From Mya arenaria (taxonomy: Eukaryota; Mollusca; Bivalvia; Myida; Myidae): a DNA stretch of 64,000 bases. The stretch spans positions 11,740,294 to 11,804,293 of the forward strand of contig NC_069131.1 of NCBI RefSeq assembly GCF_026914265.1, read 5' to 3'. Below, one piece after another: positions 11,421 through 24,149 of this stretch; position 1 is the stretch's first letter; each line of letters begins with the position of its first letter. A model generated the notes under the pieces. It was not told the origin of the DNA. It saw only the letters and a list, made by a program, of their open reading frames with translations, and ran no database searches. A program made the translations under genes and the position numbers.

Positions 11421-12474
11421 GGTCAGGAGTGTAACATCGAAGGACATATCAATAGTCATGCTGGAAATTAAAGTCACATAGTTTTAAATGAATTAAATTA
11501 TAGAACAAGGTCATCAGTTTGCCTATTTGTAGCCAAAACATACCATTTGTTGATTGTCTGTCACTGTATGATTTTTCTATTAGTTGCATAGTAATTAAAT
11601 TGTTTTAAATTCAAACATTTTTTATAACATTTATACGCATAAAATTGAAAATGTATCCTTCACTTCTCATTTGTAATCTTAACATTTGTAAAAATATACT
11701 ATTATACTTCTGAAAATGATGATAAAATAATGTGCCAAAAAATCGCGAAAAAAATGTTACACTCCTGACGGGCACATATCATCTACATGCTCAGTAACCA
11801 ACCACTATTTTCACTCATGATAATTTTCCATGATCACTCCATAACATAGACTTCCAGGAAACACCCTAATTAGTACATTTGTTAACTGTTTGCCAACACT
11901 ATGTTTCATTTTATACCAAATGTTACACTCCTGACATTTTTAGGCCAGCTTCTTTCTAGAAAGCTAAACATCAAAAAGAGTAATAATACACACAAAATAT
12001 TCTACACATGAAATAATGATATATTATCCTAAACTTTAAATAAATAGATTGTAAGTTATATGGTAATTCATCCAAGCTATACTTTAAAAAGAGTTTTTTA
12101 AAGAAAAAAAATGTTGAAAAATTCCTAACACACATTATCAGTATCAGTAATATTTCATGCATAAATAATGGAATATTGCTTTAATTTTTATATTACTTTG
12201 AAGTCAACATATGTGTTTTTCTGGTTAATAAAGTTATTACATTGTCATTCGCCAATGTTGTTTACAGTAATGCTTTGAATTGAGTGCTTTTTGTAAAGTG
12301 TCACGTTTTTTTGTTACACGCCTGACAGTTTTGGCCTGTTTTTTGTGCATTACTTTTTTCCGCTGAAGCTAATTCAGTCAAACTTACCAGACTTTTAGAT
12401 GACACAGAAATACAAGATATGGGAAAGAAGAAATGATGATAATTTGTATATTATTCATTTTATTTAGGAAATAC
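11421..12474. other. AT-rich stretch with a recurring 14-base motif
   Basis: No gene seen. The motif GTTACACTCCTGAC occurs at 11756 and 11922, with one mismatch at 12313, and inverted at 11422. Confidence 0.5.
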
Positions 12475-12735
12475 TCAAACTAGCCATTTTACTTTAAATA
12501 GCCCATAAATGTTCTTTATGGACTGGTATACTTTCCCATCAATATTGTGAAGCAACAATTTATATAGGAGAAACTTCCGGTCCACATAATCGAAACTCTT
12601 CTTAAGGTCAATGAAAGCAGTGTATACGTTCTTGTTGTTGCGAATAATACTGTAAAGTGTAAATATGTGGTCCTCGCACGATCTAGCCTTCCGAAACCCG
12701 TTTTGTTCATCAGCCAAAAGGTCATTAGATTCTAA
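12475..12735 (-). pseudogene. LINE reverse transcriptase fragment
   Basis: About 85 residues with reverse transcriptase signatures: EQNGFR..RSCEDHIFTL, then AFIDLKKSFDYVDR, which includes the motif A catalytic Asp, then RKFLLYKLL. The rest of the RT, including YADD, and the endonuclease are absent. A dead fragment of a non-LTR retrotransposon. Confidence 0.85.
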
Positions 12736-13475
12736 AATGAAGACACTCTCTTATTTAAGAATGATGTGTACCGTTTGTTTATGCATGATAACTGACCAAT
12801 TCCTCTATATATGAAAATGAACCAGTCCAGGTAAAACGAATTTATAAAAAAAAAACATCTTATTTTTTTTAATATTTTTTTTGGATTGGGATTTTTTTCT
12901 GAAGATTGAGAAAAATATCTTATATTTTGCTTTGGGAATGGGTCCGATAGGCGGACCCGTGGGTACTCTAGAAAAATCCCTGGCTTACTTTAGTGTTCGG
13001 TGCGAAATGCAGCACAAATCCTCTTTTTTCACCAGGGTGCATGCGGGAGCTTCTTAATAACCCATACGCAATAAAACAAAGTAAAGTCTGATGGAAATTT
13101 GATCGTTGTTTCTGTACCTCTTGATTTCTTGATTGTTGAGAAATTTGTTAAAGTTAACGAAATGATTAACAATGGTGAACTATTTGGTGATGTGTTCATA
13201 TATCTGTCCTGCGATCATTATGACGTAGGCATACGCCTGTAATAAAACAAGCTATGGACCTGCAAGACTGTGATTTTACTTATTTTCACTTAGTATGTGA
13301 CATTAACTTTCAAAATATAATTTTGTTTTGATTTAGGTCAACTTATAAATTTTAAATTATCAATGATGGATAAAATTCAGACTTTTTAATTGCCCCTTCC
13401 TCATTTCAATCAAGTTTTATGGTTTAGTCGATGATGAATGGTGATGTTTATCTGATGTTGTTTGAAGTTTCACCG
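12736..13475. other. AT-rich stretch, no gene seen
   Basis: Contains a poly-T/A-rich patch near 12840-12900. No exon-like block. Confidence 0.5.
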
Positions 13476-13479
13476 CCAG

Positions 13480-13680
13480 GGGCCGGTTGCTCAAAACCTC
13501 TGTTAAATATAACGCTACGTTACCTTAACAGTCCGTTAAATCCTTAACGGAGCGTAAGATAACGCTCTGTTAAAATCCTGTTGCTTAAAGAGACTTAACG
13601 CTGCCGTTAAATTACGTCAGCGTTAAGTCCATAACGCCAGTGTTAAATCCTTAACAGGCTGTTAATTTTCTACTTCCTGT
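13480..13680. mobile_element. Putative left end of a PIF/Harbinger transposon
   Basis: Begins near GGGGCCGGTTGCTCAAAACC, a start typical of Harbinger ends, followed by dense repeats of GTTAA and TTAAC words in both orientations (subterminal repeats). It directly precedes the Myb/SANT-like gene remnant. I could not find the matching inverted end on the right, so the element may be truncated. Confidence 0.5.
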
Positions 13681-14212
13681 CCCATAATGCATCATTCTCC
13701 TTCCAAGATGGCTGACTTGTCTTCTGCAAAAAAAGAGAAAAACAAACTTTAATAAAAATGAAGTTTTGATGTTAGAGGACCTTATGAGTGTAGAAGAGAC
13801 CAAAGAGCTACTTAGCTCTAGCTTTAGTAACAAGGTTACAAATCAGAAAAAAAGATGAAGGGCACCGAATTGCTGCAAGAATTTCCTCTTTGGGCTTTGC
13901 CATAAGATCTGCAAAAGAAGTATCAAACAAATGGCAGAATATAAGAAGAATTGCAAAGGAAGTGGTGACAAGGTGAAAATATTTGATTAATTCTTAGATA
14001 TATAGAATACTGCAAAATAATAAATAATACCAAATTTCATCTTTCAAAAAATAAGATATTGTGATGTTAATAATTTCACTGGTTTGTTATGTTGTTTTCA
14101 TTTGAAGATTTTCACAGCACCCAAAATCATTAGAAAATCTTTGTTACTAAACTGTAAGTAAAGTTATTGGTCATGGAATAATAAAATTTTCTTAAAAATT
14201 ACAGTGAAAAGC

Positions 14213-14875
14213 TGCAGAGACGCGAGAGTGGTACTGGTTGACGGTACATTTCCGAACAGGGCACAAATCCCGAACACCAGCTAAAACATGCGTTTGTTTA
14301 AAGTGATCGATTATTCAATGATCTAGATCAATACAAAGGCTTGCCTTGGTCACATTTGCGAAGTTGCATCTTGTTTTGTTGAGTATTTTTCTAAAAAAAT
14401 GACATTCAATGTTTATACCTTAAAGATCAAAATGAAGCACACGGGGAGAATGACGTCAGAGGGCGCACGCGCATCTTTAGGTTTTGCAGTTATGTTGACC
14501 TACATTTATGATATTTATAAATAGAAATCACGCTTTACATTTGAATTTCATATTTTTAAAAACATCGGAAACAATAAATAACTTTGCAGCTAAGTGTTTA
14601 TTTAATATAGCATACTTATTAATTATAATTGTATGACCAAGTGTTTGGTATTTGTGCCCTCCATAGCATAAATTTAAAGGTGATTTACTGCCTATAAAAT
14701 GAACAATTTTCGACTTAAAATTGATGAGATCGTGAATCTGTACTTTGACAGATGTTGTCACATTAACCGAAGATGTTTCATACGCAATTTTAACTTGCTA
14801 CAACAAAAACTCTCCAAGATAATTGTGAAGAACCTCAAAAAGTGTTCGGATTTGTGACCTTAGCCAGTAGGGGCT
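14213..14875. mobile_element. Inverted-repeat element, family 2, copy A
   Basis: About 660 bases, matched along its length by 48.11-48.79 kb. The ends are imperfect inverted repeats: TACTGGTTGACGG with ACAAATCCCGAACACC on the left; TGTTCGGATTTGTGACCTTAGCCAGTA on the right. No long frame. It lies within the first intron of the Harbinger Myb/SANT remnant, so it inserted later. Confidence 0.7.
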
Positions 14876-16419
14876 TGGCAAGTCTAAAGGTTGCATCGGA
14901 GCAATCTCAGAGGATTGTCTCTGTTCATGGCAATGCAAGCTTCAGCGGCATAACAGGAGGGACGGACACTGACGAAATTGTTTTGAACTTTTGCAGTTTA
15001 TGTGTTTGAATAATGTACGATTACTAAATAAAGACTGCTATGGAAAACCCTAAAAATAAACGTACATCATGTTGCTATTAATAGAAAAATATTCTTACTA
15101 AAAAGCACTGACGAATCAGTGAAATTTTACTCTACAAAGCTGCTGAAACATAAACATTAACACGTACCTGTTATTCCATTCACTTGTCGAAACATCCACA
15201 GTAATCACCATTTTTTGTCAGTTTTATAGAAACACGATCACATGGCAATATCAAGCATTAAACTCACAAGAATATATATCGCAAAGAAAACTATACCAAG
15301 AATTGAATTGCGAAGCAGTGACCTCCCTTTACGAGCTGTTGCAAAGTGACACAATATTAATTGGAATTCAATTACATTGTTACTTAATGTAACAATTTTA
15401 TATATAATAGTCAGATAAAGACAATGACAAAGTTTAAACTCTTTAATCATCAGATTGCGATGTTCATGATTCGCGAATACACATTCCCAACCCATCTATA
15501 AATTTATATAATCTTGCATGTGAAAACGAAATTATTACTATTGTTATATTAGACGAAAAATTTGAATTTTAATAGTCAAACAAGAGTAGTCCATCTTGTT
15601 ACACTTAATTCAACTGGAACCTAGATTTTGTCATGTACAATCGTTATATACGTACAACTTAGTTACAAGTGTATATTTATTATAAATTCAGTCGACTTTC
15701 AAAAGCATTTTAATGGCATGATAAATCGATAGTCATTTACTGTCAATTGACTTTTCTGTCTTTCTTGTTGGTAAATTTTGAAAGAAGTCAAAACGTACTT
15801 TAATTCTTTGTTCTTTAATACAGATTGTTAGAAACTTATTATGAAAGAAATTATATGATTTCTTCAATATACAATGCTGTTGTGTTGTTCCTTTATTTTG
15901 AAATACTTATGCTTTTTAATTGCAGATGATTTGAGCTATATTGCTAACATCCCATCAGTGGTCCCACAGGAGGGAGCCCTCTGATCTCGAGCCAACATGC
16001 CCAACTGAAGTGAAACAGGACCCCTGCACCTCGAGCTTACGGGCAACGTTTGCAGGGAGAGCTTCTGTGTTAGTTTATCATTTTCAGTAATATGGTTATT
16101 TGTTCTGTACACAAAATAATATATTTACTAACGTGTAACTGTCAAAGTGTAAACCGGCTTTTGTGTTGATATGGAATGCTTATACGAACCAAGTTTACGG
16201 CAGCTTCTAGAATATCTATTTAACAGTTTCAACTTAACCTTGTCTTGATAATTGCATTCTCTGATCTTGTGTGTGCAGACCAAAGCGGAAGAAACCCCTA
16301 AGCGAGGAGGTTGCCGAGTGGCAAATTCGTTTCTTTAAATCTCAGGTGGCATTGTCAGAGAAGAAGGTATAAACATCATTTATAAAATCAATTTCCTATT
16401 ATTGTTATTGTTTTCGTGA

Positions 16420-16745
16420 TTGTTGCAGCTAATTATTATTGAAAGTAATAGAATTAGAACTAAAAGTGTAGTATTACTAGTTATAGTACTAGTGGTAGCA
16501 GTAGTAGTAGTAGTCGTAGTAGTAGCAAAAACAGAAGCAGTATCAGTAGCAGCAGTAGCAGTAGCAGTAGTAGAAGTAGTAGCATCAGAAGCAGTAACAG
16601 CAGCAGGAGTAGTACCATCATCAGCAGTAGCAGTAGGTAAAGAAGTATTAGTAGTATCAGTATCAGTAGCATTATTATTATTATTATCATAATTATAATC
16701 AATGTTATTATTATCATTATTATTATTATTAATTTAATTAATAAT
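16420..16745. repeat. Trinucleotide-rich tract (GTA/GCA/ATT)
   Basis: Degenerate AGT, GTA, GCA and finally ATT/TTA triplets between exons 3 and 4 of the Myb/SANT remnant. The poly-Val/Ala or poly-Leu products it would give are not real. Confidence 0.9.
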
Positions 16746-16948
16746 AATAATCTTTTTTCAGCAAAAGCTGGTTAAGACACAGGAACGGGTACTAGAGAAA
16801 TATGAGAGGCGTATGGACAACGAGGACGTTGACTCCTACATAAAAAGCCAATTTTTCATGAAATTAAATTTAATTGTATTGCATTGTAAATAGATATGTA
16901 AAAATGAAAACGAACAAAACAAACAGTTAAAGCTATTCTTTAATACAG

Positions 16949-18112
<1,164 letters not shown>

Positions 18113-18129
18113 CTGGGAAAATAATGATT

Positions 18130-20186
18130 TAGTTATTTACCAATTAGCTTAACAGCACGTTCAGTCTTACAATTTTATGACATGATTATAAACAACATTC
18201 GCCTTTTTTATCATCAATTCAATTCAAACATTTATTGCATGAAGGCCTCCAGCCCATATCATCAGGGACGGTTCCTTAGTGTTCTTTAATGTACAATCAC
18301 AAATGTAAAGTTTATTTGTGTCGATGTCGGGGGAGAGAGGGAGCACTAAGAGCTGTATGTCCCAACTAAAACCCCTCAATCATCAAATCCTGAAGCCATC
18401 CCTGCGTATGGTTAGGTTAGAGTGGTAAACTGTATTAAGTTAACTGAAAAACATTTAGGTGGACCATTTGTAAAACTTGCTATGATAATTGTCACATTCT
18501 GACCAAACCGAATATGCCCATAATTGATCGATAATCGGGGTGAATTTCAGATTTTATGACCGTTTCGGTCTAAGACGAGTTGACAAAAAATATTTGATAA
18601 AGCGTTTACAAGAAAAGGATCTTTAGAATGTTTCTGGTGAAATTTCAATCATTTTTGGACTAGGGCACTTGTGGCCAAGTTCATAGCCATAAACGCGCTA
18701 TCTGCATTCTCAAGCCGCATCTGGGGGTTCATTGACGTAATGTATTCATACGCTGTATTTTGATTGGATTGCCGTTAGCGAATTTGAATAATCAAAGTAG
18801 TACCAGAACTGATTACAATGAAAACATCCAATAAAAATAGTCCTCCTAACAATTCAAGCTAACTGTATGTTCTTTTAATGAAGCACCAGAAATGCATACG
18901 TAGCGAGTGAGTTAATCGGGTTAACTACATGAATATTCTTGCATACGGTCTGATTATATGCAATAAGAATATGAACATATTGGAAAAGAACGCATCGAAA
19001 TTTTTCCGTTCAATGCTCTGTATTGATAGACTGGTACCCTCTTTCTCTTTTATCCGAAAAGAAACCAGTATCAGCTAACCGTCGCGCATTCGAAATGTCT
19101 TGTGAATTCATACGTAAAGCGAATAAAGCGTGCGGTCTAAGTAGAAAACAACCAGGAAAGTTGGTTTAAAAAAAGTATTGTTATCCTTTGAATACAATAT
19201 TGGTATTCCGAAGTCGGTCCCTGTTATTTTTTTCGACATAACTTGCATGTTTCCGTGATATTTTCTTTTCGATACTGTTTTTTTTAACTAATCATCGCAT
19301 GGCACTTAAATACACCATGATTTTTGGTATTTATTGTTCAAATACTATTAATGTTAACTAAAAACCATATGCCGCGTACCTGTATAACTTTATATTTTAG
19401 AGGAAAAGCAAATCAGGGTACCAGTCTACTTATTGACCTCAAAATTTACTCTGACTCTGATCAGAGCGGCCGAATGATTCAGACATACATGTATGTTATC
19501 ACTACTTCCGGATGCTGATGATGTGAATTTCATAGTGTTTTATTGAGGAAATTTATCAATAAAGCCGCCATTGAATGATTACCACCATCAAACGGATTTA
19601 TTTTCATCTTACCGTGGGTAGCATTTTTAATTTGACACGTAAATTTTCAAGCAATACCAAGTTCGTTTGAAAAAATCATGTGATTTCAATTTTGCAAAAT
19701 GGAGATAAAAAATATCAATGATGCGCATACCTATTTATGAAGTTTCATTCTAAATGAAGCCAAATGTATGAATATATGCACAGCATCTGTAAATAAGATG
19801 ATTGTTTACCTATGTGCATAGAAAAGTCTTGGAGCCACTCTCAGTGTAAATACATGACATTGTGATAAACATCGCCATTGATAAAACAATCTTGCATGCT
19901 CAATTTTGATTTCATCTCTTACCACAGGGGCAGGTTGCGTTGTTTTGACACAAAAGTTTTGATAAAGTTATGGCTTCTTAAGCAGGGTCATGTCGGCAAA
20001 TATATGGAAATTCAGGGTCAATGTCGTCACCCTTTACAAAGATAAAAAAATAAAAAATAAAAAAAGATTGCCAATTATCACAAGTTACAGTTACCACATC
20101 ATATTCTTACTAAAAATTGATAAAAACAAAAACAAAAAAGGGACAGAGGCGTGGTGTGTCAAAACAACACAACCTGCCCCTGTGAA
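18130..20186. other. No gene seen
   Basis: Searched by eye for the missing 5' exon of the Harbinger transposase on the minus strand without success. No array or long frame. Confidence 0.45.
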
Positions 20187-20463
20187 ATGCACCAGTCAAA
20201 AATAAATATCAACATTAAAGTTATGGAAGCCAGAACTAGTGACCTCGCAATGCCGGGTGATTGCGGTGGTTTTGTCTTCCCTCATAATATATCAGGGAAT
20301 TGCTCTTACCTTAGATCCCCGGGGTGCGAGGGGGGGGGGGTATTCACGGGATTTTACCACCAGTTTGTTCTCGCAGGGCAGGGATTTTACCGGGGATTGG
20401 CTGCACCGAAAGTCAAAGTACCTGCTATTCCCTGAGGGGCGTGGTTACAATTGACTGGTGTAT
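20187..20463. mobile_element. Inverted-repeat element, family 1, copy B
   Basis: ATGCACCAGTCAA at the left and GTGGTTACAATTGACTGGTG at the right. The inside is GC-rich with a run of G and the shared piece GGTGATTGCGGTGGTTTTGT. Same family as copies near 6.0 and 61.6 kb. The left terminal repeat is eroded. Confidence 0.7.
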
Positions 20464-22717
20464 ACTTTACAAGTTCTTTTTTCTGATATCAGTCAGAGAT
20501 ACTGTATGGTGATGCATTGTTGTTGATAGATCAATATAATTTTGTGAAATATTTGAGGGAAAGGTATTTGGTTAAATAATTTACAAGTGTAACTTTTCAG
20601 TTTTATTTAACAATATCTATAGAAGCCTTTAAGTATGCATTTTAATCTTATCAAATTCGCTCACCTACAAACACCTAATTACTTGTATTGAGTATTACTA
20701 TTTAAATTAAAACGTAAAATCAAAGGTATGTATATTGAATTGATGATAGTGTTTACATTGAAACAAATTTGTTCGAGGCAATTAGTTTTAAATAAAAAGG
20801 AAGTATTACTGAACTGATTGATTTGTATATTTTGTAAAAGGGAGGTAACTTGTTGTTTACGTTAACAGTACTCATCCAAAAGTTGTTCCTTCACGATAAT
20901 GTTAACGAAACACATGTTTGTTCCTTGCAAAATAATCTCGTCTAATGTTCGGGAGCTTTGTGCATCGTCCGTTATTGACATATTGACAAAACTTATTTAA
21001 GTTCAAGATTTCAACATAGATTATATACAATAAAACATGCAACGTTTCTTAATACAATTAATGTCAAAACTTTTTTTTTTCATTGTTTAATAGATTTAAT
21101 AGCAACACATGTTTTTTTTCTTTTCTTTTAACTATCAAATTTAAATATTCCTTTGATTCCATTGCAACCCGAGCCATTGTTGTTGCATACCATAGGTGTA
21201 TTTCAATGGTTGTCTAAGATTTAAGAACCAATGGCTAAACCCATATATGCTTATTTGCATGCGATTAACTCTAAATACACTGCATGTACGGTCTTTGACA
21301 TCTTTATGTCATGATACAGATGTGATATAAGAGTTCCACTTTAAGTTTTATTTTAAGATGTAACGTCTGCTCGCTTAGCTTGTTGTTTCCGAATCAAAAA
21401 TAAAATCTATAGTCTCTGTTCTCTGCCATTGGTGTTCAAACATCTGAGATAAACACTAGAAGATGTTAATAGATTAGTAATAGCCTTTAGTAAGTGTGTA
21501 GTCTTATAGATAATACATTTTTAACAGAACAGTAATATTGATAAGTACGTGTATTAACTGTATGAATTGATGTTAAATACAAGGACGCTTAAAGTAGTCA
21601 TTCTTAATAGTTAACTAATGTAGAATTTTTTGGTTTTTCTTCTGCTGAGAAGATGAACCATTTTTCTTTCATGTAATTATTGACATACATGTACTATACT
21701 TAAACATAGTTAATCAAGGGGGAGGACGTAATTTCGTTTCGTGGAAATTAAGTGAGAAAAATGTTTCATGGCAAACAAAATGGCGGATTTAGAATGAAAG
21801 TACCGATTCAGGTACCAACTTTTGCCTGGTAAGTGGACTTTTTCTTTAAATTTTGAAAAATGTATGCGTCCAGTATGTGGCGAAAGTTATTTGGAGACAA
21901 TTGGGTTGGAAATCAAATTAGTTCCAATCTTTACCAAAAAACACCATCGTCCGTACGAGGACCATAACATGTCAACCTTCATTATAATTAAATGTAATAA
22001 CTTTATTTATTGGGGAAAATATTTAGTTGTTTTTTAGGTTGTTGGGTTAAAAGATAATGTTCCAGTTATTGTTGGTCTTGAAGATTTTTAAGATTATTTT
22101 GGCCATAGGCTTGGTCCTTTCAACGTAGGTTTTGGTGTTTGAAAATGTGAGCTTTGTTGCCATCTCACACAAAAACAAACAAAACAAATTATTATATGCT
22201 CTAAAAGGATATAAATCGACATTTAAATATAGTGTTTCATAAAAACGCGCCAAATTTGATGCAAACAAAATTTCATCTCGAAGAAGACACCGTTGTAATT
22301 GAGTACCAGCACTGCCTTCACTGACGATTGATTTGGACGTGAAAGCGGGCTAATATTTCAAACTGGAAAATATCAACCGTTTGAAATTTAATTCACTTAT
22401 AAATCTCTCGATTTACTAGCATATAATAAAACAAAACGAAAGCATATAATAAAACAATATAATTATTATCTAGATAGATCTTTTATTTCCTCCATATATG
22501 GAAAGCATAAAATATATACAGCAGGTTGGTACCAATATACATTATAAATGTCAAATAATGCATGTTACTATCTACACAACAATAAAAATATATGCATACA
22601 CGGTTCATGGTGGTTTAAAAGTGTGTTTGTTTCCACAAAATTTACATGAGTCATTTCTAAAATGTTAAGCTGTAAAAATCTAATTTTGTTTTTACAAAGT
22701 GTCTTTGTTCTCCTTTA
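20464..22717. other. AT-rich stretch, no gene seen
   Basis: No exon with convincing borders and no tandem array. The last part is the 3' flank of the ART pseudogene at 22.7 kb. Confidence 0.5.
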
Positions 22718-23857
22718 TCAAGCAAGTGTAATTGCATTGAAAAAAGATGCATTTAAACAGATAGCAGGCATAGAGGCATCCGATGTCGTGCTACCCATGC
22801 AATCGCAATAGTTCGACGTTGAAGCTTTTATAGGAATAGTGCCTTGCACGACTGCAAATGCCTTTATTTTATTCCAAACTACTACCCTACTACTCTGTTT
22901 GTCTTTGTTTCTGTGCTATCTGCATTCGTTTCAGAAAGAATTATACATAGAAATCTCCGTTTGATTGTTGAAAAACTTCTCTTTCTCTGATGTATTTAGA
23001 AAAGCCGCTAATATTTGCACCGCGCGGAGCAGCAATATTCTTGGAAAAAATCTTTCTCTTTAGAAATTCGTTTGACGACCTTGCATTCAATTGGATGTAC
23101 TCCAAAAGTCATCAACTGCAATGATGGATCCCTATTCGATATTTTTACAGTCACACGACTTATAAAGTAGTTCCCAAAGGTCGAGGCCTATCATTTCCAA
23201 CCTTTCATTAAGCAGCTTTTCTGTGTACAGCCAAATCATTTCATTTGTTTTGGCTCGAAGTTTTGTACATAGTTGCCTAGTAAACGTCCAATGGTTGATG
23301 CATTGTTGTGTTTCTAAAACATGTATTGTGTTCGTTGATGAAAAGTCTCTTAAATAAGTTTTTACTTCATCAGCGTAGGAAGCCCCTTAACAGAAACAAA
23401 CGGACGGAACTTTAGAAAATATATATGCTAGTTTTGTATTAAATAGTTTCTATAGGCTATAGAGATACTAGTTTAGTTCCAAATTTATCAAGGAAAAATT
23501 GCCCACGATTATGCGGCATTATAACGATTAACAATTATAGTAATGAATCGCCACATATCATGGCGTGTACGTATTTCGTTTCCGTTCAGCTTCTTCATTC
23601 TTACCAAGAAATAATATTAAATACTTAGTCAATATAATCCGAAATTATTATCGTTGCAATTGAATATAATTTGGAACATTACACTATGACTTTAATTTGT
23701 AAAAACTCCTTAAACTAAGGTGTCTGGACATTCATCTTAAAATTGAGATGAACAAAGTGTGAGTACTTTACGAATAATAAAGTTTACCTTCAGCTATACA
23801 AGTACTGCTTACTGCTTAGCAGATTCCAGAACAACCAAAGAAGACATTCACCTGCAT
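22718..23857 (-). pseudogene. ADP-ribosyltransferase (ART) pseudogene 1
   Basis: Same two-exon plan as the intact gene at 53.8 kb. Exon 1 (23857-23788) has an ATG and a donor GTAAAC after GCTGAAG, but an in-frame TAA is the 14th codon of the leader. Exon 2 (23385-22718) starts after TTAAG, keeps SYADEV at the start and FWSTS in the middle, and ends near a Cys-Asp-Cys motif and a hydrophobic tail with TGA at 22718-22720. It carries a TAG after the first motif, further stops after FWSTS and at least one frame change. The Arg of the first catalytic motif reads Lys (LYKSCD against LFRACQ), and the third motif reads E-R-E. No product is expected. Confidence 0.85.
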
Positions 23858-23899
23858 GGTCGATATAGAGTATGAGGGTGCGATTTCTTAGCTATTTGT

Positions 23900-24140
23900 G
23901 AATATACCTTTTGATTCCTTAACGTGCTCGGTGTTAAACAACGACACATGTTCAAAGGTTTAAATCAGTAAGGAGTCTAATAGTTTCACACAATAATATT
24001 TATACTAAGCGTCAGGGAAAGAAACTAATGGTACCATTTGTAATGTCTTTCGGTTTGACACTGCCGGGGATGAAACCCACATTATTCAGAACTCGATGCA
24101 AGTTCTCTACCACCAGGATATCTAATCCGTGTTTGATGTT
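23900..24140 (-). mobile_element. Degenerate SINE, same type as at 29.5-29.9 kb
   Basis: Shares the order of pieces with the better copy at 29.6 kb: TTAACGTGCTCGGTGTTAAA, then AATGTCTTTCGGT, then GGGGATGAAACCCACATT, and a weak tRNA-like head. The box sequences are eroded. It lies just upstream of ART pseudogene 1. Confidence 0.5.
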
Positions 24141-24149
24141 AAATAAGTA

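Larger units (their letters stand above)
13708..16893 (+). pseudogene. Myb/SANT-like DNA-binding protein of a PIF/Harbinger transposon (inactive)
   Basis: Exon 1 (13708-13976) encodes a Myb/SANT-like trihelix domain (NKNEVLMLEDLM ... KVTNQKK ... IAARISSLGF ... VSNKWQNIRRIAKEV). It has one frame change after the first codons and another at an A-run before GATGAAGG. Exon 2 (from 15926) has a TGA and a frame change. Exon 3 (16279-16366) and exon 4 (16762-16893) join in phase 0 and give a charged coiled-coil C-terminus (EVAEWQIRFFKSQVALSEKK, then QKLVKTQERVLEKYERR) ending at TAG. Family knowledge: Harbinger elements carry such a protein beside the transposase and need it for nuclear import and DNA binding. 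The first intron holds a 660-base insertion. Convergent with the transposase at 17.05-18.11 kb. Confidence 0.7.

Noticed and set aside
16420..16717. Poly-Val/Ala and poly-Leu frames
   Set aside because: Trinucleotide tract inside an intron of the Harbinger Myb/SANT remnant.
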